Shown piece by piece: positions 61,684 through 64,000 of a DNA stretch of 64,000 bases (positions within the stretch are counted from its first letter, which is position 1; every line of letters starts with the position of its first letter). Origin of the DNA: Hugenholtzia roseola DSM 9546 (GTDB taxonomy: Bacteria > Bacteroidota > Bacteroidia > Cytophagales > Bernardetiaceae); contig NZ_AUGI01000035.1 in the NCBI RefSeq assembly GCF_000422585.1, forward strand, positions 30,950 to 94,949, given 5' to 3'. Position numbers and translations under genes: made by a program. The notes beneath the pieces are model-generated. The model was given only the letters and a program-made list of their open reading frames with translations, was not told where the DNA came from and made no database searches.

Positions 61684-61715
61684 CAAAGGTAGATACAAAA
61701 AAATGAATATCCAAA
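61684..61715 (-). promoter_or_regulatory. promoter of the fulvocin-related operon
   Basis: Minus-strand TTTG (61712-61715), a 20-nt spacer and TACCTTTG (61684-61691). It is the best-spaced copy in the triplicated set and lies about 58 nt before the productive ATG at 61626. Confidence 0.75.
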
Positions 61716-62008
61716 TGTTTGCCTTATTTTTTTCTTAAAATGATACAATTTTGGGGCATAAAAGCAAAAGCTATTTTTTGTTTTCTAAGGCTTAAAAGCA
61801 TTTCTTTATTATTTTAAGGCTCAAAAACAAGGGTCTTTCGCGATTTATTATCGCTATTTTGCATTTTTTCAGTATATTATTCTGATATTAAAAAAAAGGT
61901 ACATTTTACTCCGCTCAATGGTATCCCATAGGCGAAAGTAAAAGATTTGCATTTCTAAAAGAAAAGGCAATAGCTATTTTAGCTTTCTTACGAAAAACTT
62001 ACATGAAA

Positions 62009-62035
62009 ACACCCCACCTGCGGTAGGTAGGGTGT
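62009..62035 (-). terminator. terminator of the lipoprotein/beta-barrel operon
   Basis: The same 27-bp hairpin as at 59933-59959 (11-bp stem, 5-nt loop, TTTTC), 25 bp past the stop at 62060. Confidence 0.65.
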
Positions 62036-62059
62036 TTCATTTTTAGAATAATGAGGAGT

Positions 62060-62830
62060 TTATTTATCAAGGATAGCATATTTTATGCAAAAGATAAGAT
62101 TTATCCTATCCAAATAATGTATCTGCTCTGCGTTTATAGAGATAGTGCCGTTATCTGGTATGTACGTTGTTCTTCCAGTAGCCATCTCTCGCAAACCCTT
62201 CAAATAGTTTGTCGATAGGACAATTGAAAAACGCTTTTTTAGATAGTACTCCAAGGCACAGCCTACTTCTATACCAACGGAGTGATTTCCTCTTTGTTCA
62301 GGTGGAATTGCCCCACTTGAGTCATGTGTCGCACGAAAAGGTTTGAAAATCAAATCAATAGAGGTAACACTGCCATTTGCCCCCCAGCCGTCTTCACGAT
62401 ATGCCAACCCAAAAGCATTTTTGTCTTTTTTCATTAAAGAGAATCCCACCATAGGCTTGAGAGTAAGTTTCGAGGGAATGAGCCATAGATTTTTGCCAAT
62501 GCCTATAGGAATAACCCAGACATTGGCAAAGTCAAATGGTGTTCCGTCCCTAAGTTTATTTGCACCAAGTTTATAGGTAACTCTATAAGTTCCTCTATTA
62601 ATGCCTGTTATTGCGAAAAACCTATCGCGTGAATCGACGTACTCGACCTTTGCACCCCAGTAGATTCCATTAGTGGGAGGCAGGTAAAAAACCTTATTTT
62701 CACCTATTGGACGATTGTGTGTAATTCCCCATTGGCTGCCTACTTCAAGTGAAAGCGAAAGTTTTTGAGCCAATAATGGAACTTTAAAAACAAAAAATAA
62801 TGTGAAAATATAGAAAATAGTCTTTTTCAT
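62060..62830 (-). CDS. outer-membrane beta-barrel protein
   Basis: 256 aa from the ATG at 62830 (MKKTIFYIFTLFFVFKVPLL), with a signal peptide ending at LLAQ. Barrel-like strands include LSLEVGSQWGITHNRPIGEN, FANVWVIPIGIGKNLWLIPS and VGCALEYYLKKRFSIVLST, with the closing INLIFCIKYAI. It is similar in plan to the barrel at 57993-58736. It follows the lipoprotein gene at 62856-63965 by 25 bp and probably shares its transcript. A lipoprotein plus barrel pair suggests a surface complex, but no ligand can be named. Confidence 0.75.
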   Translation of the reverse strand: MKKTIFYIFTLFFVFKVPLLAQKLSLSLEVGSQWGITHNRPIGENKVFYLPPTNGIYWGAKVEYVDSRDRFFAITGINRGTYRVTYKLGANKLRDGTPFDFANVWVIPIGIGKNLWLIPSKLTLKPMVGFSLMKKDKNAFGLAYREDGWGANGSVTSIDLIFKPFRATHDSSGAIPPEQRGNHSVGIEVGCALEYYLKKRFSIVLSTNYLKGLREMATGRTTYIPDNGTISINAEQIHYLDRINLIFCIKYAILDK

Positions 62831-62855
62831 ATCAACTGTTTTTGTATGGTTAATA

Positions 62856-63965
62856 CTAAAATGACTGGGTACAAGAAGTATTGCCACGACCTTGAACAGT
62901 GTACTCGCCCTCTGCAAGTATCAATTGATAGTTGAACCAACCTGCGGAAGAAAGACTGTATATTTCACTATAAATCTCACTTTTTAGCATACCGTTTGTA
63001 CCATAATTAAATGTGAGGGTATTAGTTTGATTTAGAATTAAATCGCGAACTCTGACTTGTCCAAACGCTCTTAGTGCCGTTGTTCTTTTCTTATTCCACC
63101 CAATAATAGGTGACTTTATTTTATTGACAGCACTAACATAAACCCCTCTATAATGAAACATATAGGGAAAGTTATTAACCGAGTAGTATTGAGAGTAAAA
63201 GGGATTTCCTTTACCTTCTACCTTCTCACTACCTACATTATTTCCATTAGATGTATCTTGGCAGTCTAACTGAACGCGCCCTGTTCTGTACTCAGAGTAT
63301 TTAATTACTTTATTCACAAAAATTCCCTTTTCTTCATCTGTTTCTGTGGCACTGACAAGTAAGCCAATTTTAGCAAGGTCGCCATCAATAAGTACCTTAT
63401 ACATATCTTGATGGTACATTCTTATTTCTTTTCCTACCTGCACCAAGTTGCTTGTATTAAGAACTTTGCCATATTTGAAAAAAGGAAGCACTATATTCAT
63501 ATCAAAAGTTTTATCGTCATTGAAAGAAAAAAGCTCTTTATGTGTTTCTACAAAGGGTGCGTGAATTTTATTAGAGGCAATTAGCTCTCTGATTTGTTCG
63601 GGGCTTGCTTGCTCAAATTGGGCGCAATAGCTTTCTTGCTCGTCTATGGCTTGCTCATAGATGCTATTCAAGGACGTAAAGCCTATGGATTTTTCCCAAG
63701 CCTCGATTTCTGTTCGAGGGGTTTGATGCAATTTCTCAACTATGTTTAAAAATGTAGAGTCATCTTTGAAGACAAGCCAACCCTGCGGAGAAAGAAAAAC
63801 ATCTTCTTGGCGAAGGCTCTTTTCTACATTTGAAGGCAATGTAATTTCTTCTGGCGAGCAACTCACAAAAATAAGTGCAAAGAAGAACATTAAACTAATG
63901 CCCTGGATTTGAGATTTGAGATTCTCATGTTTGTCTGAATTTAAGGATTTGGAATAAGAAAACAT
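62856..63965 (-). CDS. lipoprotein of unknown function
   Basis: 369 aa from the ATG at 63965 (MFSYSKSLNSDKHENLKSQI). The lipobox LIFVSCSPEE puts the lipid cysteine at residue 36; the leader is unusually long and polar before the hydrophobic part. That leader is homologous to the fulvocin-related leader, but with one 7-bp unit fewer. The body has an Asp/Glu-rich part (about 45-150) and a beta-rich C-terminus (YSQYYSVNNFPYMFHYRGVY, GWFNYQLILAEGEYTVQGRG). No family is recognised with certainty. The beta-barrel gene at 62060 follows. Confidence 0.65.
   Translation of the reverse strand: MFSYSKSLNSDKHENLKSQIQGISLMFFFALIFVSCSPEEITLPSNVEKSLRQEDVFLSPQGWLVFKDDSTFLNIVEKLHQTPRTEIEAWEKSIGFTSLNSIYEQAIDEQESYCAQFEQASPEQIRELIASNKIHAPFVETHKELFSFNDDKTFDMNIVLPFFKYGKVLNTSNLVQVGKEIRMYHQDMYKVLIDGDLAKIGLLVSATETDEEKGIFVNKVIKYSEYRTGRVQLDCQDTSNGNNVGSEKVEGKGNPFYSQYYSVNNFPYMFHYRGVYVSAVNKIKSPIIGWNKKRTTALRAFGQVRVRDLILNQTNTLTFNYGTNGMLKSEIYSEIYSLSSAGWFNYQLILAEGEYTVQGRGNTSCTQSF
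63909..63922 (-). repeat. 7-bp tandem repeat in the lipoprotein leader (two units)
   Basis: Two GAGATTT-type units, against three in the paralogous leader at 61604-61625. With two units the upstream ATG at 63965 is in frame, while the ATG near 63929 would stop after 12 codons. Confidence 0.85.
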
Positions 63966-63985
63966 CTTACACTTGTAAGGTGCTG

Positions 63986-63993
63986 CAAAGGTA
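63986..63993 (-). promoter_or_regulatory. -7 element of a third copy of the duplicated promoter
   Basis: Minus-strand TACCTTTG, identical in setting to 61684-61691; the -33 part lies beyond the window. It is the third instance of the cassette and would drive the lipoprotein/beta-barrel operon, with the ATG at 63965 about 14 nt after the start of transcription. Confidence 0.65.
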
Positions 63994-64000
63994 GATACAA

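Larger units (their letters stand above)
61682..62035 (-). repeat. duplicated terminator-spacer-promoter cassette, copy 2
   Basis: About 354 bp, near-identical to 59601-59959. It holds the terminator of the upstream beta-barrel gene (62009-62035), the AT-rich spacer and the promoter of the fulvocin-related operon. Similarity continues past the promoter into the lipoprotein leader shared with the gene at 62856-63965. Confidence 0.85.

Noticed and set aside
1..64000. tRNA, rRNA or integrase-linked attachment site
   Set aside because: Read by eye, no T-loop (GGTTCGAATCC-like) with a matching acceptor stem was found. A covariance-model scan would be needed to exclude it.

Overview
The window looks like chromosome from a Bacteroidota (Bacteroidetes) bacterium, probably in or near the Cytophagales. 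Four things point there. Several clear promoters follow the Bacteroidota pattern TTTG, about 20 nt, TAnnTTTG. One protein ends in a gliding-motility/type IX secretion (type B) C-terminal domain. Families largely confined to this phylum are present (DUF3822, DUF4270, single-domain glycogen synthase, anti-sigma/beta-barrel fusion). LpxD, beta-barrels and many lipoproteins show a Gram-negative envelope. Genus and species cannot be fixed from the sequence alone. I saw no tRNA, rRNA, CRISPR array, prophage or transposase gene.

Layout. 1-5 kb: end of a lipoprotein gene, an outer-membrane beta-barrel, three GT4-type glycosyltransferases and a cyclase-family hydrolase. 5.5-8 kb: a small membrane protein and an ECF sigma factor with its membrane-anchored anti-sigma/beta-barrel partner. 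8-19 kb: a large tricorn-like S41 protease, trpS, lpxD, mazG, an M61 peptidase and a TPR protein. 18.7-24.7 kb: D-Ala-D-Ala dipeptidase, pdxJ, YqeY-like, CvpA-like, a peptide-binding lipoprotein and a small membrane protein. 24.8-31 kb: a T9SS-sorted adhesin-like protein, 3-hydroxyacyl-CoA dehydrogenase, valS. 31-40 kb: DUF3822, a membrane-fusion protein plus ABC permease, WbqC-like, panD, panC, PASTA protein and pbpC. 40.4-44.1 kb: a small basic protein and an AT-rich two-gene unit (KGGVGR ATPase with TPR repeats plus a coiled-coil partner), the best candidate for an undescribed conflict or signalling system. 44.3-57.9 kb: a THUMP-like methyltransferase, folD, a GT2 glycosyltransferase, nrdB, glmS, a DUF4270 lipoprotein, glycogen synthase-like, menD, bioD and a FecCD-type permease.

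58-64 kb is accessory. Three tandem minus-strand operons encode lipoproteins, beta-barrels, a fulvocin C-related lipoprotein and a thioredoxin-like membrane protein. Their upstream regions are near-identical copies of one roughly 355-bp terminator-spacer-promoter cassette. Two of the lipoprotein leaders differ by one 7-bp repeat unit, which changes the productive start codon.

Intergenic spaces carry at least two families of dispersed non-coding repeats: a GC-rich element around a perfect AT-rich palindrome (three copies), and an older AT-rich element with the signature TTTTTAGAACTTAACA. Both look like MITE- or REP-type elements, in keeping with an otherwise housekeeping chromosome.
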